Source of the DNA: Bacteroidales bacterium
GTDB taxonomy: Bacteria; Bacteroidota; Bacteroidia; Bacteroidales; JAADJA01
Direction: 5' to 3'
Assembly: GCA_026984135.1 (NCBI GenBank)
Contig: JALSSR010000199.1
Location: forward strand, 1 to 41,474
DNA: 41,474 nt
Part shown: positions 1-7,616 of the stretch, in pieces
Layout: every line of letters starts with the position of its first letter
How positions within the stretch are numbered: position 1 is the stretch's first letter
Notes under the pieces: model-generated
Told to the model about the DNA's origin: nothing
The model's database searches: none
What the model saw: only the letters and a program-made list of their open reading frames with translations
Program-made: the position numbers and the translations under genes

Positions 1-536
1 AAAAGGAGAAATCGGAAGTCGTTGCCGGACTTACCGAAGCCATTTTGAAAAAACGAAAAGTGAAGATCGTAGGCTATAAATCGGCACACAGCAGCACGGT
101 GAGCGATAGGGTAGTGGAGCCGATACAATTCACCACAAACTTTGTTTCGGTATGGTGCTATGAGCCGGAAAGCGGAGAAAACAAGCTCTTCAAAACATCG
201 CGAATAGAAAAAATCGAGATATCGGACAAGCCGTGGCAGTTTGAAAAGAAGCACAAAGCCGGACATATTGATTGCTTCAGGATAAGCTCCGATAAGCTAA
301 TACCGGTTAAGCTGAATCTTTCGATGCGGGCATATAACCTTTTGATTGAGGAGTATCCGCTTGCCGAGCGCGATATAAAAATCACCGACGACGGCAAATA
401 TATTTTCGAGAGCGAAGTATGTAGTTTTGCGGGTGTGGGGCGTTTTGTGATGGGCTTGGCAGGTGAAGTTGACGTTGTTGAACCGCAGAAATTTAAAGAT
501 TATCTGAACAAAAAAACCGGAAAGATTTGTTTTTGA
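1..536 (+). CDS. WYL-domain transcriptional regulator, 5' end outside window
   Basis: The reading frame is open from the first bases of the window, so this is the C-terminal part of a longer protein; the TTG at 45 is probably internal. What is visible fits a WYL domain followed by a WCX tail: a basic lead-in (KKRKVKIVGYKS), then VVEPIQF, a tryptophan-containing strand (VSVWCYEP), and LFKTSRIEKIEI, matching the usual pattern of a conserved Pro, a W/Y strand and 'RI..I'. WYL proteins are ligand-responsive DNA-binding regulators, often with an N-terminal winged helix, and are common next to CRISPR-Cas and other defence loci. Its place upstream of HIRAN and cas6 on the same strand suggests that it controls this cas operon. 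The DNA-binding half is not visible. Confidence 0.75.
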   Translation, partial: KEKSEVVAGLTEAILKKRKVKIVGYKSAHSSTVSDRVVEPIQFTTNFVSVWCYEPESGENKLFKTSRIEKIEISDKPWQFEKKHKAGHIDCFRISSDKLIPVKLNLSMRAYNLLIEEYPLAERDIKITDDGKYIFESEVCSFAGVGRFVMGLAGEVDVVEPQKFKDYLNKKTGKICF

Positions 537-845
537 GAATTTTAAACCATAAGAATAATTAGTATTTGTCTATAAAGTCATTAGTGCACTCTATTAGTCT
601 CGCAACCAATTCGCGGAAAAAAGTCAGACACTAATGCACTAAAAAAAAAGTTATTCGTGAATTAGTGGCTAACAAAAAGAATTCATCAAAAATCTTTGTT
701 TTCTAAAAATCAAACACTTTATGGACAGACACTATTTAGTTGGGATTTGGTTTTCCGTAGTTTTTTTATCAAAAAAATAAATTTGTGACGGAAGTTGACA
801 ATCACGACTCTTACTTTTGCTGCATAATCTTAAAAAACAGTAAAC
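537..845. other. Intergenic region with clustered ATTAGT motifs
   Basis: No gene is supported in these 309 bases between the WYL gene and the HIRAN gene. The hexamer ATTAGT occurs on the plus strand at 558, 580, 593 and 661 and on the minus strand at 630-635. TTAGTGCA (581-588) and TGCACTAA (635-642) form an inverted pair. A promoter-like TACTTTTG box lies at 812-819, just before the HIRAN gene. The cluster could be an operator for the upstream WYL regulator, which is inference. Confidence 0.4.
812..819 (+). promoter_or_regulatory. Bacteroidetes -7 box TACTTTTG before HIRAN gene
   Basis: TACTTTTG matches the Bacteroidetes -7 consensus TAnnTTTG and lies 26 bases before the ATG at 846. Upstream TTTG/TTG candidates (782-785 and 795-797) are not at the usual spacing of about 19, so only the -7 half is convincing. 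Confidence 0.45.
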
Positions 846-1196
846 ATGAAAGCAAAAGTAAACAGGTTTTATATGCAGTTTGCCATAGCAGGCTTCACAT
901 ATCATGAGGGAATAGAGGTTTTCGACAAACTGAAACCGGGACAAAAAGTCGAACTTGCCACCGAGCCGGAAAACCGCTTCGACCCGCGTGCCGTAACCGT
1001 AAACTATCGGGGGACGCTGTTGGGCTATATTCCCCGCTCGCTAAACAAAGAGATTTGGCAGTTTCTGTCGCTTGGTCACCACATCTTCGAGGCCTTCATA
1101 AACCGTATATCTCCCGATGAGCATCCCGAGAACCAAGTGGGTGTAACAGTGAGGATTATAGAAAATAAAACAAAAGAGAAAGTTATTAACAAATGA
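846..1196 (+). CDS. HIRAN-domain protein
   Basis: This 116-residue protein is essentially one HIRAN domain. The diagnostic pattern runs FAIAGFTYHEG (residues 12-22), a leucine/glycine turn (LKPGQKVELATEPENRFDP, about 29-47), then AVTVNYRGTLLGYIPRSLN. HIRAN domains, known from the HLTF/Rad5 helicases, bind DNA ends or damaged DNA; stand-alone bacterial versions are usually unassigned. It lies between the WYL regulator and cas6 on the same strand. The gap to cas6 is about 97 bases and contains a possible promoter, so it may be a separate unit. A role as a CRISPR accessory protein or DNA-end sensor is speculation from position. Confidence 0.75.
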   Translation: MKAKVNRFYMQFAIAGFTYHEGIEVFDKLKPGQKVELATEPENRFDPRAVTVNYRGTLLGYIPRSLNKEIWQFLSLGHHIFEAFINRISPDEHPENQVGVTVRIIENKTKEKVINK

Positions 1197-1217
1197 GGGA
1201 AAGCAGGGATTTTTTTG

Positions 1218-1225
1218 TAGTTTTG
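1218..1225 (+). promoter_or_regulatory. Possible cas operon promoter box TAGTTTTG
   Basis: TAGTTTTG fits TAnnTTTG and lies 68 bases before the preferred cas6 start at 1294. No clear TTTG element is seen at the expected upstream spacing, so the call rests on the -7 box and on position. Confidence 0.35.
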
Positions 1226-1293
1226 GGGGGTGGAAAGGCAGAATGGGAAGAATGAAGAAAGAAGGGTGGAGACTATTGATAATAATTTGCATT

Positions 1294-2106
1294 ATGAGAA
1301 TATCATTGACATTTGAGTTGTCGGGGAAAACACAGGAGATGCCGTTGAATTATCAATATCCGGTAAGCTCGTGGATTTATAAGGTATTGGAAAATGCCGA
1401 CGAAAGTTTTTCTAAAAAACTTCACGAGGAAGGATATAAATTGGAAAACGGCAAAACATTCAAGCTGTTTACATTTTCCAGACTGAAGTTTCCGAAACAT
1501 ACTTGGAAAATAATTCCAAAAACAGGTAAAATGAAAGTTTGGGCGAGGAAAGCTTTCCTTATAATATCATTTCAAGTGCCGGCTCAGGTTGAAAAATTTG
1601 TTGCGGGACTTTTTACCGACCAAAATGTTTTTCTCGGCGATAAAAATTCGGGCTTAAGAATGAAAGTACAAAATATAGAGGTTTTGCCAAATGATTATTT
1701 TGATGCCGAAGTGAAAGGTGACAAATCGGTTACATTAAAAATACAATCACAGACCGGAATTGTTTTGGGGCTTGAAACGGAAGACAAGAAGTACGAGCAA
1801 TATGTAAACCCGATGCACGAAAAATACAAGGACCTTTTTTTGAAAAACCTGACCGATAAATGCAATGCGGCAGGAGTTACCAGTTTTGAACCTACCGAGT
1901 TGGAATTTAAAGTATTGAATATAGCACCCAAAACCGTAATGCAAACCGTAAAAGCCGGTACAAGCTCCGAAACGAAAGTAAGAGCATACAATTATGAGTT
2001 TGAACTCACTGCTCCCAAACAAGTTATTGAAGTGGGGCTGAATGCTGGCTTTGGGAGTATGAATAGCTTGGGGTTTGGGTTTTGCGGGGTTAAAAATGGG
2101 GAATAA
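1294..2106 (+). CDS. cas6: Cas6 CRISPR endoribonuclease (type I-B)
   Basis: Cas6 cuts the CRISPR transcript within each repeat and leaves an 8-base 5' handle on the crRNA. From the start used here the protein is 270 residues, normal for Cas6. It begins with a ferredoxin-like first strand (MRISLTFEL). It carries the family pattern around the probable catalytic His44 (KKLHEEGY, then GKTFKLFTFSRL). It ends with the glycine-rich RNA-binding loop GFGSMNSLGFGFC. An upstream in-frame ATG at 1243 would add 17 residues (MGRMKKEGWRLLIIICI) that are not part of the family fold, so 1294 is preferred. cas8b follows after 12 bases. The handle predicted from the repeat here is ATTGAAAY, as expected for a I-B Cas6. 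Confidence 0.9.
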   Translation: MRISLTFELSGKTQEMPLNYQYPVSSWIYKVLENADESFSKKLHEEGYKLENGKTFKLFTFSRLKFPKHTWKIIPKTGKMKVWARKAFLIISFQVPAQVEKFVAGLFTDQNVFLGDKNSGLRMKVQNIEVLPNDYFDAEVKGDKSVTLKIQSQTGIVLGLETEDKKYEQYVNPMHEKYKDLFLKNLTDKCNAAGVTSFEPTELEFKVLNIAPKTVMQTVKAGTSSETKVRAYNYEFELTAPKQVIEVGLNAGFGSMNSLGFGFCGVKNGE

Positions 2107-2118
2107 AATTTTGAAGAT

Positions 2119-4059
2119 ATGATAAGAGAAATAATAAATTACACAAAGTACCTTAAAGAGAAATCGCCTTGGGTTTTTGAGGAAGGGTTGGAGCCAAGTA
2201 AAGGGCTACACATTTTTGTTGAACTTGATGAAGAAGGCAATGCAATTAATTTTCCGGGCAAAAAAGGGGAGAATTGGGATTATTATGACGGGAAGGGAAT
2301 GAGCCCGTTTTTGAAAAGTATTATTCCTTATGAGCAAAAAAGCAGAAGAGTTGGTACGCGAATGGATAAGGTTTTAGATACAGGAAAGGTGGAAGGAAGT
2401 AAAAAGTTTCAAATATTTTCGTGTTCTCCATATATTCTATCATTTAAAAAGAAATCTTTTCCTTTAATTAAATCAAGACTTACACCGTTTTTTAAAAATG
2501 CCTTGGATGTTTGCCTAAAAAAAGATGATAAAGAAAACAAGCAGAAAATAATTGCTTTTAAAAATGCACTTGTTGTTTTGTTGGATAAAATTGACGATTT
2601 AAAAATCAGTATAAATTCCGGAGAGTTGTTTGCTGAATATAAATCCGTTTTTAAAATAATGAAAAATGATGATTGGATATATTTTTATTATAAAAATATC
2701 CCTTTTGATAAATACATTGAAGCACATAACCTTTACTTACAAAATAAATTATTTAATACTAATGACTTTAATTCAGATGAAATAATCTCGGAAGAGACTT
2801 TTGGATTAAGTGGTTTTATTAATGGCTTGAATATGAAAAAGCCATTTTTAGAACACAAGACGGCCAGCATGTTTAAAGGTGTTGCTAGCAGAATCCAAGC
2901 AAAGGATACTATTTTCTTGAACGATTTCGATTTATTATTAAAGAGAAAGAACAAAGTATTTCCAAATCCGCTTCCTATTTTCATTGACGAAAACGAATTC
3001 TCAACTTCAGATGAAATAATCAAAATTTTTAGAAAAGATAACAAACTCACTTATTCGCAAATTCTGAAACAGATTTTTAAAAATACACCCGATAAAGTTT
3101 TACAAAACTACTATTTGCTATTCTTCAATTACAAATATGAGTTGGAAGATTTCGACTTTGTATCAAAATTCCGCTATTCAATGGAAGAGAACGGAAAATA
3201 TCCGGTTATTAAAAACCTGTTTGGAATAAAAATAAGCACGGATGAATTAAAAAGAGATTATCCGATTAAAAACATCTTTCAGTTTGAAGCGGATATTGTG
3301 AAAACGATTTTCAATAAAATTATCGTTGGCGATAGTGAAGGCAGCTATTGGGTTCATTATTTCAATAAAATAGATTCGAAATCAAAAGATTTATTTAACA
3401 AGATAATGAAAAAAACATCAGAACCAGTATACTCAATAGTGTTAAAATACCGCAAAACTTTTTACGATTATATCTATAAATCGAAAACACAGGCGATTGA
3501 TTGCACTATGTGGGATGATATTATGTGGAATAGTATAATAGGGGATTTGCGTAGCGACAAAATAACAGACAAAGGGTATCACAGCAAAGAATACGGCATA
3601 AAAGAGAAATTGAATATATGGTTTAGTTTATATAATTATTTTACTAACAATAAAAACAGAACAGATATGTCATCAAAAATTCCGGAATTATTAGAAAAAA
3701 TGAAACAGGTAGCCAATGACGAAAATGCTCATTTTGAGACTACCGAAGAGTTTGCATTCGGGGCGGGACAGATTATTTTTTACCTGCTTAATCAAAGTAA
3801 AGCCAGCGAACGAACCCATGCATTACTCGAACCTTTCATCCAGAAAGTAAAAGCCGAACAACTTCAAAGCTCAATTGCTCAGGCAGTAAATATGTATAAG
3901 CATGAAATCAGCTTTGGGCATGGCAGATTTGAACGGCTATCAAGTGAGGTGCTAGCTTTTGAAACAGATGATAATCTAAAAAATTATCAGCGTTTTTTTT
4001 TAGCGGGATATTTTGCCACCCCCGTCATTTATGAGAAAAAAGAAAATAAAAACGATTAA
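2119..4059 (+). CDS. cas8b: Cas8b, Cascade large subunit (TM1802-like)
   Basis: The 646-residue product sits between cas6 and cas7, the position of the type I-B large subunit. Its N terminus (MIREIINYTKYLKEKSPW) and size fit the TM1802 branch of Cas8b, a fast-evolving family with few fixed motifs. Cas8b recognises the PAM and helps load the crRNA-guided complex on target DNA. The C-terminal third (about 520-620) is helix-rich (FAFGAGQIIFYLLNQSKASERTHALLEPF is the type of sequence seen), consistent with the small-subunit-like helical domain that I-B large subunits often contain. I do not see a clear cysteine zinc cluster. The family call rests mainly on context and overall resemblance, so confidence is lower than for the other cas genes. 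Confidence 0.82.
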   Translation: MIREIINYTKYLKEKSPWVFEEGLEPSKGLHIFVELDEEGNAINFPGKKGENWDYYDGKGMSPFLKSIIPYEQKSRRVGTRMDKVLDTGKVEGSKKFQIFSCSPYILSFKKKSFPLIKSRLTPFFKNALDVCLKKDDKENKQKIIAFKNALVVLLDKIDDLKISINSGELFAEYKSVFKIMKNDDWIYFYYKNIPFDKYIEAHNLYLQNKLFNTNDFNSDEIISEETFGLSGFINGLNMKKPFLEHKTASMFKGVASRIQAKDTIFLNDFDLLLKRKNKVFPNPLPIFIDENEFSTSDEIIKIFRKDNKLTYSQILKQIFKNTPDKVLQNYYLLFFNYKYELEDFDFVSKFRYSMEENGKYPVIKNLFGIKISTDELKRDYPIKNIFQFEADIVKTIFNKIIVGDSEGSYWVHYFNKIDSKSKDLFNKIMKKTSEPVYSIVLKYRKTFYDYIYKSKTQAIDCTMWDDIMWNSIIGDLRSDKITDKGYHSKEYGIKEKLNIWFSLYNYFTNNKNRTDMSSKIPELLEKMKQVANDENAHFETTEEFAFGAGQIIFYLLNQSKASERTHALLEPFIQKVKAEQLQSSIAQAVNMYKHEISFGHGRFERLSSEVLAFETDDNLKNYQRFFLAGYFATPVIYEKKENKND

Positions 4060-4082
4060 TAAACTTAAAAAATTAAATTATT

Positions 4083-5045
4083 ATGACACAATTTAAAAAC
4101 AGAGCTTACGGATTTGCGGTAATCAAAGCAATCAACTCAAATTACAATGCCGATTTCAGCGGACAACCTCGTACTTTGCCAAACGGGCAGGTGTATGCCA
4201 ATGGTACAACCTTGAAATATACGGTTAGAAATTTCATAAAAGTCCTATATGGAGCACAGCAAAGAGTATTTGTATTCAAAAGATTTAATGACAATTATAA
4301 TCCTTTTACATTAGCTGATTCCTATGATGACTTTTTCAAAACAGAGGTAAAAAATGAAGACAAGAAAGTAATCATTAAGAATTTACTATCGGCTATTGAT
4401 GTTCGATTTTTCGGAGCTACATTCTCACCTAAAGGAAATGGAATAAAAGATAAAAACGTGTCCATTTATGGAGCTGTTCAAATAAATGACGGTCTTAATA
4501 GGTGGTATGAAGGAAACATTTTTACTGATCAAATTTTGTCTCCTTACGGTAATCCGAAAAAAAATACATCGGAAGGTAGCTCTGATGAGACAGAAAAGGC
4601 CGCAAGCACTCTTGGTCGAAAATCCAAACTCGAAGAAGGTCATTATGTGCATCACTTTTCCATCAACCCGAAAAACATTGAAGATATAGCAAGGCACGGA
4701 GCTGAAGGAACACAAACCTTATCGGTTAACGACATTGAGCTATTGAAAGAGGGGTTACGCAAAGGAGCTACTTATTACGATTCGGCGGCCAAAGCCGGTA
4801 CCGAAAACGAAATGCTGTTTTATGTGGAGCTGAAAGAAGGTTCAAAGCTTGTGCTACCCAATTTTACCGAAATGGTAAAAATTAAAGACAAAAAAGATGA
4901 TGGAAAGCGTTATTTCGATTTGTCGGCAGTAAAAGCGGAGCTGGCAAAGCATAAAGATGAAATTGAAAAATGCGAAATTTATTATAACAGCAACAATGTT
5001 GAAGTTGAAAATTTGCATGACGATTGTGTGATATTTGATTTATAG
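4083..5045 (+). CDS. cas7: Cas7, Cascade backbone subunit (Csh2-like)
   Basis: Cas7 polymerises along the crRNA spacer to form the Cascade backbone. The 320-residue protein begins with a RAMP-type first strand (KNRAYGFAVIKAINSNYNAD), followed by TLPNGQVYANGTTLKYTVRNF and the family hallmark DVRFFGATF (residues 106-114), equivalent to the 'D-x-R-x-F/W-G' motif of Csh2/Cas7. A charged segment (about 165-190) rich in Ser/Glu/Lys probably forms the thumb or another loop. It starts 23 bases after cas8b. In most I-B operons cas5 follows directly; here 157 bases and a two-gene toxin-antitoxin module intervene. Confidence 0.9.
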   Translation: MTQFKNRAYGFAVIKAINSNYNADFSGQPRTLPNGQVYANGTTLKYTVRNFIKVLYGAQQRVFVFKRFNDNYNPFTLADSYDDFFKTEVKNEDKKVIIKNLLSAIDVRFFGATFSPKGNGIKDKNVSIYGAVQINDGLNRWYEGNIFTDQILSPYGNPKKNTSEGSSDETEKAASTLGRKSKLEEGHYVHHFSINPKNIEDIARHGAEGTQTLSVNDIELLKEGLRKGATYYDSAAKAGTENEMLFYVELKEGSKLVLPNFTEMVKIKDKKDDGKRYFDLSAVKAELAKHKDEIEKCEIYYNSNNVEVENLHDDCVIFDL

Positions 5046-5202
5046 CTGTTTTCAATAATAGAATAGTGGTAAAGTTGCGCGTTATAATATCGCAAATCGT
5101 ACAATTTAAGACATATTTTTACCATGAGTACAAAAAGATACTTTTGATGTAATATTTATTCTTATCTTTGCGTTTTTACACAATATAAATTTAAATTATA
5201 CA
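5046..5202. promoter_or_regulatory. Regulatory gap between cas7 and abiEi
   Basis: This 157-base gap interrupts an otherwise tightly packed operon. It contains a TTGCG/CGCAA inverted pair (5075-5079 and 5091-5095) with a third TTGCG at 5168-5172 overlapping the promoter box, a direct repeat GTACAA (5099-5104 and 5128-5133), and two stretches resembling the CRISPR repeat. On the minus strand 5050-5068 matches the 3' part of the repeat at 14 of 19 positions, including ATTGAAA. On the plus strand 5095-5111 matches the 5' and middle part at 13 of 17. AbiEi-type antitoxins are known to bind inverted repeats in their own promoter, so an operator is expected here. Confidence 0.5.
5163..5170 (+). promoter_or_regulatory. 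Promoter box TATCTTTG for abiEi-abiEii
   Basis: TATCTTTG matches the Bacteroidetes -7 consensus and lies 33 bases before the abiEi ATG. A TTTG at 5143-5146 is 16 bases upstream, slightly short of the usual spacing. The toxin-antitoxin pair can therefore probably be transcribed independently of the upstream cas genes, and would also drive cas5 and downstream genes. Confidence 0.55.
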
Positions 5203-5970
5203 ATGACTGATTTGCAAAAAGAATTTATAGACATACTGGATGAATACGGTTATGATATTTTTAGTGTGCAAATGATAATAGACACTAAAAGACTATCCGT
5301 TAATAAAATTCATCAGGCAATCCGAACACTTAGCCGCTCCGGATTAATTGTTAAACTGGAAAGGGGCAAATATATCAGGAGTAGTTTTATGGATTCTTTT
5401 GTAATCGGTAACTTTCTTGCACCGGACGGCGGCATTGCATATTGGTCGGCTCTTAATTATCACGGTCTTACAGAGCAATTTGTAAATGTTGTTTTTGTGC
5501 AAACGGCAAAAAGGAAAACAGAAGAACTTAATGTCAATGGATTAAGGTATAAAATCATTAAAGTAAACAATAGAAAAGTTACCGGATATAGAACAGTTGG
5601 TTACGGTAATCATCAATACAAAATAACGGATTTGGAAAAAACCGTTGTTGATTGTTTTGATATGCCCCACCTTGCCGGTTGGTATCAGGAAATTATCAAA
5701 GCATTTAATCGGGCAGACCTGAATCAAAATAGATTAATTAAATACTGCAAGGCCATCAATAACAAATCGGTAATAAAACGACTTGCTTTTCTTGCCGAAT
5801 TTTTGGAAAAACCGAAAATGGAAAAATTTATTGACTTTGCTCAAAAATCTATCAATAAAGATTATTCGGTTTTTGAAATAGAACATAGCAGAAAAGGGAA
5901 AATAAACAAAAGATGGAAATTAATTATGAATATGGATGAAGATGAAATACTGGAAATTGCAAACTCTTAA
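5203..5970 (+). CDS. abiEi: AbiEi-type antitoxin, type IV toxin-antitoxin system
   Basis: This 255-residue protein has the architecture of the AbiEi/COG5340 antitoxin. An N-terminal winged helix (SVNKIHQAIRTLSRSGLIV then KLERGKYIRS, residues 31-60) is followed by the conserved body FLAPDGGIAYWSALNYHGLTE and a second domain with ITDLEKTVVDCFD. AbiEi represses its own promoter and neutralises the AbiEii toxin without a stable protein complex, the defining behaviour of type IV systems; here that is known of the family, not shown. It lies 157 bases after cas7 and 3 bases before abiEii, on the same strand as the cas genes. Finding it inside a cas operon, between two Cascade subunits, is unusual. 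Confidence 0.88.
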   Translation: MTDLQKEFIDILDEYGYDIFSVQMIIDTKRLSVNKIHQAIRTLSRSGLIVKLERGKYIRSSFMDSFVIGNFLAPDGGIAYWSALNYHGLTEQFVNVVFVQTAKRKTEELNVNGLRYKIIKVNNRKVTGYRTVGYGNHQYKITDLEKTVVDCFDMPHLAGWYQEIIKAFNRADLNQNRLIKYCKAINNKSVIKRLAFLAEFLEKPKMEKFIDFAQKSINKDYSVFEIEHSRKGKINKRWKLIMNMDEDEILEIANS

Positions 5971-5973
5971 ATA

Positions 5974-6831
5974 ATGACTTATAAAGAGATACAAAACATA
6001 GCAAAGAAATTACAGATGGATGAAGCTGTCATTGATAAAGACTGGATGCTCGGTCATTTCCTCAATGCTATGTTTTCATTTTCCGATATTTCAGAAAACT
6101 TTGTATTTAAAGGCGGCACTTGTTTAAGGAAAAATTATTTTGCAGATTATCGCTTTTCGGAAGATTTGGACTTCACACTTTTGGACGAGTCGTTTGTGAT
6201 TGATGATGCATTTTTCAAAAAGATAATAATACAGGCAGAAAGGAACAGCGGAGCCAAATATTATTTAAAAAACATAAAATCGCAGAACTGTCAGGATATT
6301 CCTCAGGGTTATGAAGTTGCCGTCATATATTGGGGAGCTTTTCACAAACCCAATCAACCGGTTTTACCGGTTAACCGTTGGCAAACCAAAATAAAGCTGG
6401 ACATCAGTTTTTCGGAAAAAACGATAATGAAACCGGTTATAAAACCTATTTTTCATCCCTATTCCGATTCTGATAAAATCACAAGCAAAGTTCCGGCTTA
6501 TCCGTTAAACGAGATTACAGCCGAAAAACTTCGTTCGTTGATGCAACGAAACAGGCCTCGCGATATTTATGATTTGTATTATTTATCAGGAATAATTTCG
6601 CCGAAACAGCATCCACAAATTTTGAGTTTGCTAAAACAAAAATCGAAAAACAAAAACATTGATTGCTGTAACTATACCGATTTTATAGATGATAAAAAAT
6701 ACAAGAGCAATAAAAGGGCTTGGGAAAGCAGCCTTAATTATCATCTGCCAAAGGGCAAATTAGTTGATTATAACACAGCCTATTTAATAGTTGGACAATT
6801 TGTAAAGAATATTTTAAATCCAGAAATATGA
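5974..6831 (+). CDS. abiEii: AbiEii-type nucleotidyltransferase toxin
   Basis: The 285-residue protein is an AbiEii/COG2253 nucleotidyltransferase. It has the strand-turn motif FKGGTCLRK (residues 45-53) and the metal-binding motif RFSEDLDFTL (60-69), where Asp64 and Asp66 should hold the metals. The family's C-terminal signature is AEKLRSLMQRNRPRDIYDLYYL. Studied members (AbiEii, MenT) transfer nucleotides, blocking growth; some act on tRNA ends. All key residues appear present, so it is probably active. It starts 3 bases after abiEi. Its TGA (6829-6831) overlaps the ATG of cas5 (6828-6830), so toxin and a Cascade subunit are probably translationally coupled. Confidence 0.9.
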   Translation: MTYKEIQNIAKKLQMDEAVIDKDWMLGHFLNAMFSFSDISENFVFKGGTCLRKNYFADYRFSEDLDFTLLDESFVIDDAFFKKIIIQAERNSGAKYYLKNIKSQNCQDIPQGYEVAVIYWGAFHKPNQPVLPVNRWQTKIKLDISFSEKTIMKPVIKPIFHPYSDSDKITSKVPAYPLNEITAEKLRSLMQRNRPRDIYDLYYLSGIISPKQHPQILSLLKQKSKNKNIDCCNYTDFIDDKKYKSNKRAWESSLNYHLPKGKLVDYNTAYLIVGQFVKNILNPEI

Positions 6832-7613
6832 AAAAACTAATATCGTTTACCATAAAAGCTGAAAAGGGTTTTTTGAAAAAACCCGATATCAATGAGGGAA
6901 TTTATCTGACCTACAATATGCTTCATAAACCCGCATTGCTTGGTATTCTCGGAGCCATTATCGGTCTTGAAGGTTATCAAAAAAATGAAGAGTTGCCGGA
7001 ATATTACAAGAAATTAAAAGATATTCCTGTGGGCATTGCACCTGTTGGAGCAGAAAAAGGGAACTTTCAGAAAACGAAAATAACCTATAACAATACTACC
7101 GGAATGGCAAGCAACGAAGCCGGGGGTAATCTGATAATTACCGAGCAAACTCTGATAAAACCTGCCTACAAAATATATCTGCTTCTGGATTTGGAAGATG
7201 AAAACCAAAAGATACTGTACAACAACATCAAAGAGCAAAAAGCAGAGTACCTGCCCTATCTCGGTAAAAACGATTATTCGCTTTGGTGGGAAAAGGAGGA
7301 TGTTGTTGAATATGATGAGTGGCATCCATTTGAAAAAAACAAAAATTTCAGTATTTCGACTTTATTTAAAAAAGATGAAGCTATTGTAAATTACATTGCA
7401 AAAGCTATGGGGAGAAAAGCATTGGCACAACAGAAGAATAGCTTTAATTATTTTGAAAGATTACCAATTGATTTTAATAAAAAATTATATCAATACAATT
7501 ATGCGGATTTTGTTTTTTCAAATGTGATATTTGAAGAAGAAGTAAAAGTGAATTCAAGCAATCTTTACCAAGCTATAAAAGACGGGAAAACGGAAATCAT
7601 TTTTTTGTATTAA
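6828..7613 (+). CDS. cas5: Cas5, crRNA 5'-handle-binding Cascade subunit (type I-B)
   Basis: Cas5 caps the 5' handle of the crRNA in Cascade. The N-terminal region gives the call: ISFTIKAEKGFLKKPD (first RAMP strand), then TYNMLHKPALLGILGAIIGLEG, the Cas5 pattern 'T...PP...LLGlLgAilGl' (about 29-50). At 261 residues it has the usual size. It lacks an obvious Cas5d-type ribonuclease signature, as expected when Cas6 is present. Its start codon overlaps the stop of abiEii by 4 bases (ATGA), and cas3 begins 3 bases after its stop, so it depends on transcription through the toxin-antitoxin module or from further upstream. Confidence 0.87.
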   Translation: MKKLISFTIKAEKGFLKKPDINEGIYLTYNMLHKPALLGILGAIIGLEGYQKNEELPEYYKKLKDIPVGIAPVGAEKGNFQKTKITYNNTTGMASNEAGGNLIITEQTLIKPAYKIYLLLDLEDENQKILYNNIKEQKAEYLPYLGKNDYSLWWEKEDVVEYDEWHPFEKNKNFSISTLFKKDEAIVNYIAKAMGRKALAQQKNSFNYFERLPIDFNKKLYQYNYADFVFSNVIFEEEVKVNSSNLYQAIKDGKTEIIFLY

Positions 7614-7616
7614 GAT

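Noticed and set aside
45-47. TTG as start of the first gene
   Set aside because: The frame is open upstream to the window edge and the WYL domain needs upstream sequence, so the gene is cut by the window.
1243-1293. Longer cas6 N terminus
   Set aside because: The extra 17 residues do not fit the first RAMP strand; the internal ATG at 1294 does.
5013-5049. A spacer-like sequence after the minus-strand repeat-like handle, targeting the abiE promoter
   Set aside because: By eye only a short AT-rich match (TATAAAT) was found and not in the seed, so no target is claimed.
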